Assembly: GCF_963676685.1 (NCBI RefSeq)
Contig: NC_092354.1
Coordinates: forward strand, 39,888,950 to 39,952,949
Direction: 5' to 3'
Source of the DNA: Mytilus edulis
Taxonomy: Eukaryota; Mollusca; Bivalvia; Mytilida; Mytilidae
DNA length: 64,000 nt
Below, in pieces: positions 13,501 to 23,465 of the stretch; position 1 is the first letter of the stretch; each line of letters starts with the position of its first letter. The notes below the pieces were generated by a model. The model was not told the origin of the DNA and did not search any database. It worked only from the letters and a program-made list of their open reading frames with translations. The translations under genes were made by a program, and so were the position numbers.

Positions 13501-16500
13501 AATCGATAGTCAATGAAGGCAACAAAAGTAAACCGCTGTTCAAAAATCGAGAGAAAACAACTTCAGGTTACAAACTAAACCCGAGGGAAACACATCAATA
13601 TATAACGAAACAACATAATACTTTAGTAACTGAGATGGAACAAAAACAAACGTCAATGCAAAATACATAGAAACGTATAATAACAACTGCCGTATTCCTG
13701 ACATTGTACAGGACATGTTAAGAAAAAAATAAATGGCGTATTAAACCTGGATTTGTGGCTAGCCAAACTTTGCGCGTTATGCCGATGTTAAATACACCGC
13801 TTAACAATGTTATACCTACTTTTGTAACAAGTATTCACACCCCAATAATATTGGTCAGATTGACACTTGCATGTACCATTCAGGCAAACCAAATTTCCGA
13901 TGCATTCGTTTGTACTGGAACAGGTGTTGTTAATGATTTTCTCTGAAAGGAATTTACATTTTTTTCAAATAAATGAATGTACTTTATGGATAACAACTAC
14001 TATAAATTTATATAATATTCCTGTGTTTTTAGTAATGCAAATAGTGCGGCTGGGTTAAAATCTGTCTAATAAAAACTCGCATTCTGATACCTGATACATA
14101 TATTTGCATGCGAGATTTTTTTTAAAATAATTTTGCATTTTGTCTATTTTCAAATCGAAATATAAGCAATAATTATCTCTAAAACTGCAATTTTCAAATC
14201 CTATGTTTTATCCACAAACACATTTGAAGAAATCAAAATCTTAACTATTTATACAAAAAAGAAGATGTGGTATAATAGCCAATGAGACAACTCTTTACAA
14301 GAGACCAAATGACACAGAATTTGCAAAAAAACAAAATAAAAAAGTACATTATAAATTGTATATAGTAATCATTGTATTATCAAAGTTCCTCATACACCAA
14401 GACGAACTTTGATTTGCAGAAAAGATTATCACACACTTTGTGGAAAAGTCAGTTATTCGTATGTAGTGATTTTCAAACAGGTATTTCATCATTTATGTAA
14501 TAACTGTTCACGACGTGTTCTTTCATTGAAACTAAATAATTCATCGATTCAATCAGTTCTAAATATATCAATTGTTTATTGTTGCATCAACGAATGGTTG
14601 TTGGATTCATGTTGCTCAATCGTTTGTAAGGTAGTTTTCTGTTAAACATGATTGTCGTTTGGTTTATTTCATTATATCTATTGTGTTATTTACCTACTTT
14701 ACCCTCTACTATACATTAATAACACGTTGATAATAATTTACAATAACGTACTAAGTCTTGTGAATTGTCCAAACCTTCAATGTATTATTTTAATTGACCT
14801 TAGATGAATTTGGCTATAATTTAGGTATTTTTGTCATGAAGCTCTTCCACTGTTCGGTACTTATACATCCTCGGATTTCGAATATTTGGCTTTGAGGTTC
14901 CTAATGAAGGTAAATCCAGAAAAACGCTTCGCAAGCATGCAATTATTAAAAGTGTTTTTTTTTATCACTTGGTCGATATCTCGGTTGGTGGACTATCATT
15001 CTCAGTGGTCAGTATTTCGGTACTGACACAGTTTAAAAACAAACCTTTCTAAAATTGTTCGTTTATAATTTTGAAATTATAAAGAAACTAAGGTGTCAAC
15101 TCCATCAGGCAAAGTTGACTTTAGATGAACTTGGCTATTTTTTTTTTAGGTATTTCTGTCATACAGCTCTTCGACTGTTTCGATACTTATATACATCCTC
15201 GGATTTCAAATGTTTGGTTTGAGAGTTCCTGATGAAGGTAATTCCAGAAAAGCGCTTGGGACGCTTGAAATTATTAAACGTGTTGCTTTCAATATTTTAA
15301 GCATAATACGGATCTCAAAATATATCTTATTTTATTTTCTCAAAATACTGCATTAAAATATAAATCTAATGCATTTATATTTCAAAGCATTCCTGAATTT
15401 GATCTATACACGCTCTGGTTTGAACTATATGATATTCCACGTACTAAGTAAACGGTTCAATTTTCATTTTCCTAATTTGATGTTTATTTTCGGATTTAAA
15501 GTATCATAACACAATCTTTTAAACAAAATAGTGTTACATTATAAACGAAAGTTAACGCTATAAATTTTACCTAATACATACGGGGGACATGATTGCAATG
15601 TAAGTCATGGTTACAAAATACAGCGCCAGAGCAACAAGATTCACATTCTTGGTGAACACCAAAAGACGAACGATGACCTAATATGTTTGAATAGCATTGG
15701 CTGCAAAGCTGAAATAAGATATGAAATACATATTCGTATTTCTATAAGTATATAATGAGCAAGTTTTCTTTTGGCGTGATTATATATCATGCTTGTCCAT
15801 TTAATCGCTTGATTGATTGATTGGTGTTTGCTTTACGCCGCATTAGCACAAAAAGGCTATATCGAGACGAGAGCTAATTCGAATATTTTTACATTTTAAA
15901 GCATATTTTAAAGTCAGACAATAAATTAAAATTCAAGACTAAAGCAAATTGATTATTTTCAAATAAAAATCAACAGTAAAATAACGTAATAAAAATTAAA
16001 ATCGTTTTAAATATCATAACATTTTCATGTTTTATAATATATTTCAACTTCTTTTAAGAATGAAACAATATTTGTAATTGCAACACTATTAAATGAATAA
16101 TACATATTATTGACATTGAAATGCTTCCTACGAATATCAGCAAAGTCAATACAATTAATTAAAACATATGTAATAGTATACTTGCAGTTGCAAGGTATAC
16201 ATTTTGACGCATCTTCAATTTTTAAAAGATACTCGTGTGTTATTCTAGTATGACCAATACGACATATAGAAATAACACACTGATCTTTTCTGCACATAAC
16301 ATTTATTGAAAGGTTTAACTAAACTAGGTTTAACTTCATGTAATTTATTATCACCTTTTTTACTCCATTCATTTTCAATATATTAAAAACGTATTCTCTA
16401 GTATTAGATTTAAAACCGGTATATGGTATATCAAAGTTAGACAAAGGGTCTTCCATGGCATTTTTAGCTTCCTGGTCTACAACCGTGTTTCAATGGATTC

Positions 16501-19500
16501 CAACTTGACTTGGTACCCATAAACATAATATTTCTTTGTGAAGAATTTTAAAATTCCTCATTACTGATGAAATCTTGAGGATTATTGGGTTTTTAATTTT
16601 AGTATGTTGTATAGTTTGTAGGCAGAGTTGATCTACAAGCGTTACAGGCAATAGAAGGTACATGTATAATGAGACCACTATTGTGAAATGAGATTGAAAA
16701 ACGACATAAACAAAACAAACATTCAAAATAGTTCAATGAACATCCTATTCTTGGACAACGATTTGTGGATATTTTAATTTCAAATTACAAACAATGCCAG
16801 TGTTATTATATTGATTTCACTCAATGACTATGTTCTTGAATTAACAGTTGTTGCATGATCGTCAGTCTCATACTTGCAGTGGGATGGAAAAGAGTAAGCT
16901 TCTTGTTTAAGGCATCATTGTGACTTTGAGATGAATAAAATAAATACAAGCGTTGTTTCTTTGTGTTTTTATGTTTTCCAATGTTGTCTCTTATTTGATG
17001 GATTTATTTCAGGTTGCTTAACTTCCAGTGGCAAATTTGGCATAAATGTGCAAAATATGAAGAAGAAAATGACAATAACTATAAGAGATATTTCTTGTAA
17101 TAGAGGTCATTCCAAAAAAGTAAAATCACAAAAAACTGAACTCCGAAATCAATATCGTGGATATTTAGATTGTTACTAAAATATGGCTATATTAGATAGT
17201 GGTAGAAATTTAGTTTTACAACAGGTAAATGGACTCTTCAAAGAAAAATCTTTGCAATCTCTTTACGAGAGGCTTCAGATATAATGTTCAAATTCTACAT
17301 GATCGAACCGCACGTGTCTGCTTACTCGTATGTCCTGCACCACTTAATGGAGGCAATACTTCGGCAAGGATTTATTGACGGTCAGGAGAATGCCTGCAGC
17401 GAACATATTTCGATTCCCAAGTCATACTTAGAGATTCCTGATTTGATTGAAGTTGTAAAAATATTTAAATGACAAATTATAACCATCCTATAAACAAAAA
17501 TGTACTAAAAACTCATACAAACAATATAATTGGTGGCAAAATGATTTGATAGTATTCAGAAAAAAACAGTTCTCTAAAAATGTAATCACTTACAACATCC
17601 TGTATCTTGAATAATACCCGACCTCTTATACATTATAAAATTCTATGTTAAAACGACTTTAGCGACAAACACTTAAAATAATTATAACATTTAAGCAATA
17701 ATAGTGTAACAAACAAAAATTTCGTAACTTGATAACTTACCCGTAGCTATCAACACATGGGAAACAATGATTTCCAACTAAAAGAGCAAAACACTCCAAA
17801 CAAACTCATCATAAAATGACATCTGTGGAAATTTCGAGGATTACAAACAAAAACCAAAGTGATCTACATTCATATACCCTCGGACAACCGTTCAACTTAT
17901 CGCAAAAGGCTATGTAATTTCATAAATGTAAACACGTCATACAATCAGATTTGTTTACTTCATATCATCCTATGTCCAAGATTTACTTTAAATACATACC
18001 ACTGAATGCTTGCAACCAACATCAAAAAGTTGTTGGTTCGTATGAGTTGTGTATTTATGAAGATAGCAAATCTATAACAAGTAAATATTGTAATAAATCT
18101 ATAATAAAAAGATAGTGTAATATTATAGAAATATGTTCATTGATTATCTTTAAAACAACACATTGAACATGAAACGAATATTGCTTTGAAGAATATACCA
18201 TCGAATTTTGCAGTTTCAATTGTTTTACTATAAAAGTTAACATATCTTTATAGTTATTGCAAATTAAAAAGCCTTTATTTGTCATTGCTCTTGTGGTTAA
18301 GACATATGTAGTTCTATTCTCAAATGCGAAGGGTAGATTCTCAGTTTGAAACCTTAGACTTTGAATTTGGTATTAACCGTTTCTCCAATAAGCTACATGC
18401 ATAAAAGAGTTAAAGTACATTCTAGTCGGTTCGAATTCCAATTGGAGTTCTTGGATATGGTGAAATATATTGCTATGGACTATAACCGTATTATCTAGTT
18501 ATGAACAATATAGCTCAGCGTGAAAGCATGTTCTTGAATACTAACAGGCATTTATTTTGTCATTATGAGCTTAATAGCCATCCATTATAATCCTTTATAT
18601 AAGCATACCTCATCTTTTGCACACGTTGTTACATTTTTACACATTTTAGGATCTTCAATTTCACTGCATGATAAACATTTCTGCATTGGAACTGTTATCA
18701 AAAAAGGTAAAATGTTGTCACATGGCACCAAATAAGCTAGATCAACCGATTCGAACATACCCATTGACTTTATAAAACACCCAAAATAATTTGAAAATCA
18801 CATCTTACTATTAAATTTCCTGATATACTTGTGAACTTTTGACATTCCAAATAAACTTAAAAGTCAACCCATGATTGCAATGAACATAATCATAATGTTT
18901 ATGCTGACTTTCATGCACTTAAATCTGTTATATGTCAGCTGAACTAGAACGATTCTTTTGATACATACACTAACAAACAAAAAATAACGACCACATATCA
19001 GTTCTATTTATTTGAAGGTCAACTGTTCTAATTTTACGGTTTTGAATTGTAATAGCACAGGGACCATGTGAATCTAAATGAGTGATGTTCGTTTCTTTTA
19101 TGTTAAAAGAAATTAGTAAGAAACCAAAAGTATGCAAAACATCAGAATCATTGTTACGAGTCTACTTTGGGAAGCCCTCGTACAATCACTAAATTTAGAA
19201 TATAAAAGAACCATACATACCACTAATGTTATCATTGCAAGAAAGATGAGCATTGCATACATCTGTGTTATTGCAACATTTGTGACATAGCACATGACTA
19301 TGATCACTTCGTCTGGCAAGGATATGTACGGTCAAATCTTTCTGACATAGCTAGCAACATATAAAAAAACGATCTTTCTAAAAATATATCAAATATATAC
19401 TCATACTACTAAAGTAAGATGTATGTTCCGCAATAATCTGCCTTTTAAAGTAGATTTGATTTCCAAATAATAAACAAAATTCGCGACAGCACGTTCTTAA

Positions 19501-22500
19501 AATGTAAAACATCACAAAAATTCATCGGAACACAAAAGAGATTAAAGATCACACGTACTCGTATTGTTGTCCCTAAATACTGTAATTATAGAAATCGAAT
19601 GCTGTTTTGTGATTGTATCGAGTTTTAAAAGTGTTGATCGTCTTTACATTTCCAGCTTGCAGAGTTTTGTTCAATACGTGCATCGGTCAACTGGTCAACA
19701 TCATTATGAAATACAAAGAGACAATGTTCATAATAATAAATTAACTGTTAACAAAAGTTTAAATTTTTGAAACACTAAGGCTTTTCTACCTCAGAGCATC
19801 ACTGATGAGTCTTTTGTAGACGAAACGCGCGTCTGGCGTAAATATATATTTTTTTATCCTGGTATCTATTATGAGTTTTATTTGCATTACTTAAAAAAGG
19901 AAATATTGTGTATGCACGAAACATTATTGTAATAATAAAGTGAAAAACAGGATTTATAAAATAGAATATAAGTAATAATCAATAAATAAACATAACGTAG
20001 TAGTGCAACATTGGTCTTTTACAAAAAAAAAATAGAAAGAAAAACAACTTATTTCTGCAATTACATAGAAGAACTGAATGTCAATAGTTACCTCTGGATA
20101 CGCACAACCAACGTCGTATCTATTCTCATTGCCATTTGTGGAGTACTTTTGGATGAAACAAACCTAAAAGGAAATTTTTATAATTTAGTTTAAAATTAAT
20201 TTAGTATAAATAAATTTGGTGTTTTTACTGTCTTCTGATTGGTTAAAATTATTAGTTTTATTTTCAATGTTGTCAATTTTGATGGCGACACGCCCACTCT
20301 GACGTTGTGTATTCATACGCAAACATGTGTGTACGTTGTTATTGTTAATATAAATAATATAAAAAGTTCTGTTAGCCTTATTTTTGATAGAAATTTATTT
20401 ATAATGAATGGCAATAATTTGTTTTGATTTTATTGAACCATAAAACTAATTTTTGACTCTTCACATTTTACATAATCCGCTTCGCAGATTATTCAATGTG
20501 AAGAGTCAAAAATTAGTTTTATGGTTCAATAAATTCAAAATAGATAATAGTCATTCATTAAATATCTTTATATCATTTTGATACGTGTCAGCCATACAAG
20601 ATAGATTTCATTATTTACCACTTTAAAATCCCACATTAATAACCTATCCATCACATAATTTGATAAAAGTTGAATACAAATAAAAAAAATTACAATGGAC
20701 AAGGACATTGAAAGGTACGACAAATCTGAAATTTACCCTGAAACAGATATGGATTAGATCTTTGCAAACTACAATTTGTAGACAAAACTAAAAAGAAAAT
20801 ATTCTGTACCATACTAGCAACCTTTAGCATTAAACTTTATTTTTTTTAAGAATTACGATCAGATGTACCTCAGATGTCCCATACAAATACTGTGCGGTCA
20901 TTATAAACAGGTTTCAGCATTTTAAGCGAAAGGGAAAAGATATTGTCATCTGAATACGTCTACTAGAGAAAACAGTAATATAGTTTACATCAATCCAGAA
21001 GCTAGGAAAAAACCAAACCTTAAGGACTTATATGAACTTCAAATGAAAAAGTATACAAATAAAATGTTAAAACTCGCTGCATTTGTTTGCACCTCTCCTA
21101 AGTCAGGAACCTGATGTTCAGTAGTTGTCCTTTGTTTATTTAATTCATTAAAAAGTGTCTGACGAAGTTTTTCAAACAACATCAAGTTAGTTCCTCAGAT
21201 ATTTTAAATAACTTGTATAATGACAATATAATGACAAAATAATTACATCAATTTACATTAATTGACATTACAAAGTAATTAGGGATACTTTCATAACAAG
21301 AATGTAATTATGTAATAAAAGGTGCACGTGATAATAGTGTCATTATATAAAGTTTTAATACTTACCTCGTCATTCTTGCATACTTCATTTCCTGTACATA
21401 ATTCTCCCTCAGCAAGATTATTGCACGACAAGCAGATTGTACCACAATCTATAATAATAGTCTGTTTAAATTATATCAATATAAGTTGGATTAAATGGTT
21501 ATTACATACACAAATGTATTAAAATGCATCTTACAACAAATGTTTGTTTTAAACAAATAGAACACGCTTCGAAGTGTGTTAACATATTTATATTTGAAAG
21601 ACATTATGAATTGAAAAACTATGATTTAAACGACTATTGCAAATCTTTACTGTTACTCACTGATTTTCTGACAGAGAACTATAAAAACCAAGACAAAAAG
21701 GTTCCAAGATTCTGTAAAGTATACACAATTGTATATCAAATTAGAAGAATGAAATCTTACTTTATCTAATATGGCAAAACAATATATTCAACAAACATAA
21801 TACAGAGAGAATAGGGGTCCATGACACTGTACAGTGTATCATTCAAACTGATTTAATTTGAAAACCAGTGCATGGACCCCTATTTTTTAAAACGACATTT
21901 TGTTTCATTTTGCAGGGAGATTATGTGGACCAAATTTTATAAAACTGTAAATAGTGTATTTTATTTTAATTTTGATAAATATACAGCAAAAAATTACGTT
22001 TTTTTCTCAATTCATAACCATTTGATAAATATGAGTTATTTCTGAATATAAAAATGCATAAATTTTTAGGATACTTATAAAATACAGAAATTACAAATTA
22101 TTTAACAAAAAACAATTTGTGTTTATCTTTTAAAACAATAAATTTATGTCTTTCTTTCGAAAAAAAAATACGGCCACAAATCCGAATTTTGAGCAAATAT
22201 ACAAAATTTCGACCTCATTTAACTCGAAAAGTAGCACATGAAGATATATTTTTTATTACATATTTAATTTAATCAGGCAAAACATAGCCTATATGGAAAT
22301 TTTCATCAAACTGTAAATACGGGATTAAAACTGTATCGTATGCCCTTAAGCACTAAGTTGATTCAACATTTTGGTTGTAAGATTGGTCTATGAAATGTAT
22401 CATTAAAAGAATAAAATATGACTTGAACTTATATAGCAAATAGTATGTTTTACAATCATGATACATTAAATAATTTTCGGCATGTACATCCATATAATTA

Positions 22501-23303
22501 TCAAATGCAATGCTTTTATAAATTACAATATGCCGGACTCTAATTGAAGAGATATATAATAATACAATCCGGACAAGAATGGATGACGTCAGATATTAAA
22601 ATACACTATACCTTTTCAAAAATGTAAATGGAATATTAAATTATTTTTAGTTTACATGCATATAAATAACATTAGGTGACAAAGACATCATATGAAAAAA
22701 TGAGATTGCCTGAGAGGAAAGCATCTATTCATGGATTATGTCATAAAAGGGTATCTAGAAATCACATTCCTGACATTCACTTTTTTTTGTGGCAAATCCA
22801 AATTACAATTGGCATAATCTACAATCTATTGGACGTTAAGGTTTCGAAATGTTCATTATGTTCAAGGCGAGTCGAAACAGCATCTAACTTGAGGTAATAT
22901 TAGTTACTATATATAAATTTTGTATTGAAGCCATTACACCTATAAAACAAATACGGATCTGCAGATTTTAAAAGCAAATAAAATAAAATTATATATCTCA
23001 ATTGGATTTTGTTGGAACAAAGTTTCTTATTATTTACAGAGGTTTTTTGGCAGACAAACAAAATTCCATTTGACAAATATTTCTCTAACTATGCTCCAAA
23101 TAAATGTTTCTTGCATATAAAAACGCCAATTTTCTCGTGATTAAAATAGGTTACCATATCAGTACCTGTGGAAATTTTATTATTGATATAAAACGTAAGG
23201 AACAAGTTTCTAGAGGTTTTATTCGGCCAATGAACATAATTGTACATCATTTACGTTCTACTATATGTATCTGAATGAGAGAAAAGTAATACTCACTATT
23301 CAT
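1317..23303 (-). CDS. Gene A: secreted LU-LU-EB(6)-FReD fibrinogen-related protein, 18 exons
   Basis: Join on the minus strand: 23303-23297, 21711-21661, 21448-21366, 20163-20092, 19350-19221, 18691-18609, 18071-18000, 15708-15582, 13942-13820, 12976-12857, 12489-12367, 11567-11448, 11004-10885, 8765-8646, 6992-6874, 6418-6322, 2620-2456, 1564-1317. All junctions are AG/GT and phases close to 1980 nt (659 aa plus stop). Approximate residues: signal peptide 1-20, LU domain 1 20-114, LU domain 2 115-208, six EB/EGF-like modules 209-450, FReD 451-659. The FReD keeps the four structural cysteines, the KDRDND calcium-site motif and the AWWFNHC segment. A secreted lectin-like or immune recognition role is inferred from FReD family membership; ligand and oligomeric state cannot be read from sequence. 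Alternative splicing of the phase 1-1 EB exons is possible. UTR limits are not determined. Gene B is its tandem paralogue. Confidence 0.85.
2456..2620 (-). CDS. Gene A exon 17: FReD, central strands
   Basis: A 165-base phase 1-1 exon encoding [20 protein letters not shown] then [16 protein letters not shown] and GYSGDAG. It corresponds to the 'GN-x-x-I-x-x-L-T ... Y-x-L-R-I-x-x' region of fibrinogen domains. It is one codon shorter than the gene B equivalent (168 bases). Confidence 0.9.
3858..4190. repeat. Diverged direct repeat, about 165-bp unit, two copies
   Basis: Segments from about 3862 and about 4022 share CCAGTT-x-TCATCTAGAAACCG-like starts, the AAAAAAGGGGGG tract, CACTTGAAA-TAGCATAA, and a CACTGTGTAAAGT end. 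They are clearly related but diverged. Confidence 0.6.
4600..5165. repeat. Tandem repeat with AAGAGGAGTTGCGCTGAC
   Basis: Three diverged units of roughly 150-170 bases, each containing a TTCGGTTCAGTAGTTTAAGA-like stretch, GAGTTGCGCTGAC, GGGCAAATTT and AATTAGCGGATC. The last ends in a purine/G-rich GGTGGTGGTAGGGGG segment. This style of interspersed repeat is widespread in bivalve genomes. Confidence 0.65.
6322..6418 (-). CDS. Gene A exon 16: FRe[12 protein letters not shown] segment
   Basis: A 97-base exon, phase 0 to 1, encoding [20 protein letters not shown] then [12 protein letters not shown]. The 'Q-R-R-x-G-S-VDFYR-W' and 'GFG-x-x-x-GEYWLG' motifs are hallmark FReD signatures. Gene B has an exon of the same length. 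Confidence 0.92.
6874..6992 (-). CDS. Gene A exon 15: FReD start
   Basis: A 119-base exon, entering in phase 1 and leaving in phase 0. It encodes [20 protein letters not shown], then VYCIMRQ and KKWT. This is the standard opening of a fibrinogen C-terminal domain: C-x-DI, the GVY-I-P strand, and the second cysteine of the first disulfide. Length is identical to the gene B counterpart. Confidence 0.9.
7941..8220 (+). pseudogene. Degenerate reverse-transcriptase C-terminal fragment
   Basis: Frame 1 begins [12 protein letters not shown] then [13 protein letters not shown] and stops. After a frameshift near 8030 the reading continues [33 protein letters not shown] and ends at TAG. The same peptide order ([23 protein letters not shown]) occurs in the minus-strand fragment at 57430-57926. 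It is a retroelement relic in a gene A intron. Confidence 0.7.
8646..8765 (-). CDS. Gene A exon 14: EB/EGF-like module 6
   Basis: A 120-base phase 1-1 exon encoding [19 protein letters not shown] then LHKICKC and YWDGLQC. It is the last module before the FReD. The adjacent intron contains a degraded reverse transcriptase fragment (7941-8220). Confidence 0.85.
10885..11004 (-). CDS. Gene A exon 13: EB/EGF-like module 5
   Basis: A 120-base phase 1-1 exon encoding [19 protein letters not shown] then INYECSC and YSDGTQC. Six cysteines, canonical AG and GTAAGA sites. It resembles module 4 closely (FNES/YNES, FRCIN) and is probably a recent tandem exon duplicate. Confidence 0.85.
11448..11567 (-). 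CDS. Gene A exon 12: EB/EGF-like module 4
   Basis: A 120-base phase 1-1 exon encoding [19 protein letters not shown] then INNKCSC and YLQGSKC. It belongs to a close subgroup with modules 5 and 6. Gene B has only one member of this subgroup (47796-47912), so this part of the protein differs in copy number between paralogues. Confidence 0.85.
12367..12489 (-). CDS. Gene A exon 11: EB/EGF-like module 3
   Basis: A 123-base phase 1-1 exon encoding [20 protein letters not shown], then IHGYCKC and DYWNGSSC. Six cysteines. It matches gene B module 3 (52657-52776), which shares the CK-C-D segment and YW-x-G turn. Confidence 0.85.
12857..12976 (-). CDS. Gene A exon 10: EB/EGF-like module 2
   Basis: A 120-base phase 1-1 exon encoding [19 protein letters not shown] then TCKC and KYWNGSWC. 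The CEQ-x-CxC signature is shared specifically with gene B module 2 (53425-53544). Donor GTATGT; the acceptor is a TTGAAG site, which is weak, so the first base could shift. Confidence 0.8.
13020..13760 (+). repeat. Interspersed repeat cluster in gene A intron
   Basis: Contains TTTAACCCCGACACATTCTG and GCCTGTCCCAAGTCATGTGC, words shared with the 49.4-kb repeat. It then has a decayed retrozyme-like segment (AAGACAAAACGCGCGTC near 13410) and a following tract with ACTTCAGGTTACAAACTAAA. The small open frames here are by-products of repeats. Confidence 0.5.
13820..13942 (-). CDS. Gene A exon 9: EB/EGF-like module 1
   Basis: A 123-base exon, phase 1-1, encoding [20 protein letters not shown] followed by LNGTCKC and a YYWGVNTC end. 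Six cysteines in the pattern C-x5-C-x5-C-x4-C-x-C-x10-12-C. It is closest to gene B module 1 (53999-54118), showing that module order was kept after gene duplication. Confidence 0.85.
14758..15290 (+). repeat. Two diverged direct copies of an interspersed repeat
   Basis: Copies at about 14798-14950 and 15118-15290 share TTAGATGAA-x-TTGGCTAT, ACATCCTCGGATTTC, GATGAAGGTAATTCCAGAAA and AATTATTAAA. Between them, 14965-15030 resembles the 'TGGGTCGAT...GCTGGTGGA...GTCAGTA' part of the 375-bp array unit. Confidence 0.55.
15582..18691 (-). CDS. Gene A exons 6-8: LU domain 2
   Basis: Exons 18691-18609 (83 bp), 18071-18000 (72 bp) and 15708-15582 (127 bp). They encode [14 protein letters not shown], then [19 protein letters not shown], then CESCC and CNHDLHC. 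The cysteine layout is that of LU domain 1, so an internal domain duplication created the pair. The donor of the last exon is placed at GTATGT by homology with gene B; a GTAAAA nine bases further on is a weaker alternative. The intron between exons 7 and 8 holds a LINE remnant. Confidence 0.85.
16025..16760 (-). pseudogene. LINE remnant: RNase H domain and C-terminal tail
   Basis: Reading 5' to 3' on the minus strand: an RNase H-like stretch ([26 protein letters not shown]), a stop, then [19 protein letters not shown], and after a break [17 protein letters not shown] with [20 protein letters not shown]. This order is typical of the 3' end of RNase H-bearing non-LTR elements of the I/Jockey type. 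Stops and frame changes show it is dead. Confidence 0.7.
17209..17472 (+). pseudogene. Unrecognised coding-like fragment
   Basis: An open stretch reads [20 protein letters not shown], then [17 protein letters not shown] and [16 protein letters not shown] before TGA. Amino-acid balance is more protein-like than neighbouring chance frames. I do not recognise the family. It lies in a gene A intron on the opposite strand and may be another retroelement relic. Confidence 0.25.
19221..21448 (-). CDS. Gene A exons 3-5: LU domain 1 (three-finger fold)
   Basis: Exons 21448-21366 (83 bp), 20163-20092 (72 bp) and 19350-19221 (130 bp). Together they encode about 95 residues that open with CGTICLSC, pass through [19 protein letters not shown], and close with CHKCC then CNAHLSC. 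The CxxC start, paired CC and final CN match the Ly6/uPAR family. Exon sizes 83/72/130 recur almost exactly in LU domain 2 and in gene B. The product is probably extracellular, with disulfide-held loops. Confidence 0.85.
19794..19840 (+). ncRNA. Hammerhead-ribozyme-like motif with intact core
   Basis: CTGATGA at 19802-19808, a stem II hairpin GTCT-TTTGT-AGAC, then GAAA at 19822-19825, a short stem III (ACGCGCGT) and C19833 as the expected cleavage base. The flanks (AGCATCA before the core, TGGCGT after) can form stem I with one mismatch. Short stem III is known for small animal hammerheads, which often act as dimers. Activity is not shown. Confidence 0.6.
20429..20533. repeat. Foldback element: 39-bp perfect inverted repeat
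   Basis: Arms 20429-20467 and 20495-20533 are exact reverse complements (TTGAACCATAAAACTAATTT...). The 27-base loop contains a second small stem, ATAATC/GATTAT around CGCTTCGCA. It looks like a MITE or foldback remnant in a gene A intron (between exons 3 and 4). Confidence 0.85.
21661..21711 (-). CDS. Gene A exon 2: signal peptide core
   Basis: A 51-base exon between acceptor TTTACAG and donor GTGAGT, phase 1 at both ends. It encodes [17 protein letters not shown], a classic hydrophobic secretion core, directly before the first LU exon. With exon 1 the protein begins MNKSWNLFLV. Gene B has an equivalent 48-base exon in the same place. Confidence 0.8.
21810..21884. repeat. Short hairpin with 14-bp perfect arms
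   Basis: AATAGGGGTCCATG at 21810 and its exact complement ending at 21884 enclose 47 bases. It lies just upstream (minus strand) of gene A exon 2, inside intron 1. Possibly a small transposon-derived hairpin. Confidence 0.75.
21885..23290. other. Gene A intron 1, no further feature
   Basis: AT-rich sequence between the first two coding exons. A search by eye for another start exon on the minus strand found nothing with a correct phase-1 donor. Confidence 0.45.
23297..23303 (-). CDS. Gene A exon 1: seven-base start exon
   Basis: The coding part is only ATG AAT A, followed by the donor GTGAGT. It ends in phase 1, exactly what exon 2 needs, giving Met-Asn-Lys at the join. It lies about 70 bases downstream (minus strand) of a block conserved upstream of gene B, which supports it as the true first exon. 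No other Met-plus-donor combination with the right phase was seen between exon 2 and this point. The 5' UTR extends upstream by an unknown length. Confidence 0.6.
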
Positions 23304-23371
23304 ATTGAAAATGCTTAAACTCTTGCTATGATATGTAATAGTTTATATTATGATAACCTTGAATATAAAAC

Positions 23372-23465
23372 ACAGGTCAGTAATGTCACTGATAAGGCAT
23401 GTAAATTGTTGTATTTGTTGGGTCAAAGAACATCCCAATTACATTGATCAATATTTATAACTTAT
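23372..23465 (-). promoter_or_regulatory. Conserved upstream block of gene A
   Basis: Shares ACAGGTCA, TGTCA-x-TGATAAGGCA, TTGGGTCAAA and TGATCAATA, in the same order and similar spacing, with the region upstream of gene B exon 1 (63574-63680). TGATAAG is a textbook GATA-factor site. It lies about 70 bases upstream of the gene A start codon. This looks like a duplicated proximal promoter; transcription start is not determined. Confidence 0.5.

Noticed and set aside
13476-13670. Plus-strand frame of 64 codons
   Set aside because: It falls in a repeat cluster and its peptide has no domain features.
15180-15290. CTGATGAAGGTAATTCCAGAAA as another hammerhead
   Set aside because: The core words are present, but the flanks give no stem I, and the base after the best stem III (AAGCG/CGCTT) is G, which cannot serve as the cleavage base.
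21524-21769. Plus-strand frame of 81 codons
   Set aside because: It overlaps gene A signal-peptide exon 2 on the opposite strand and has no features of its own.
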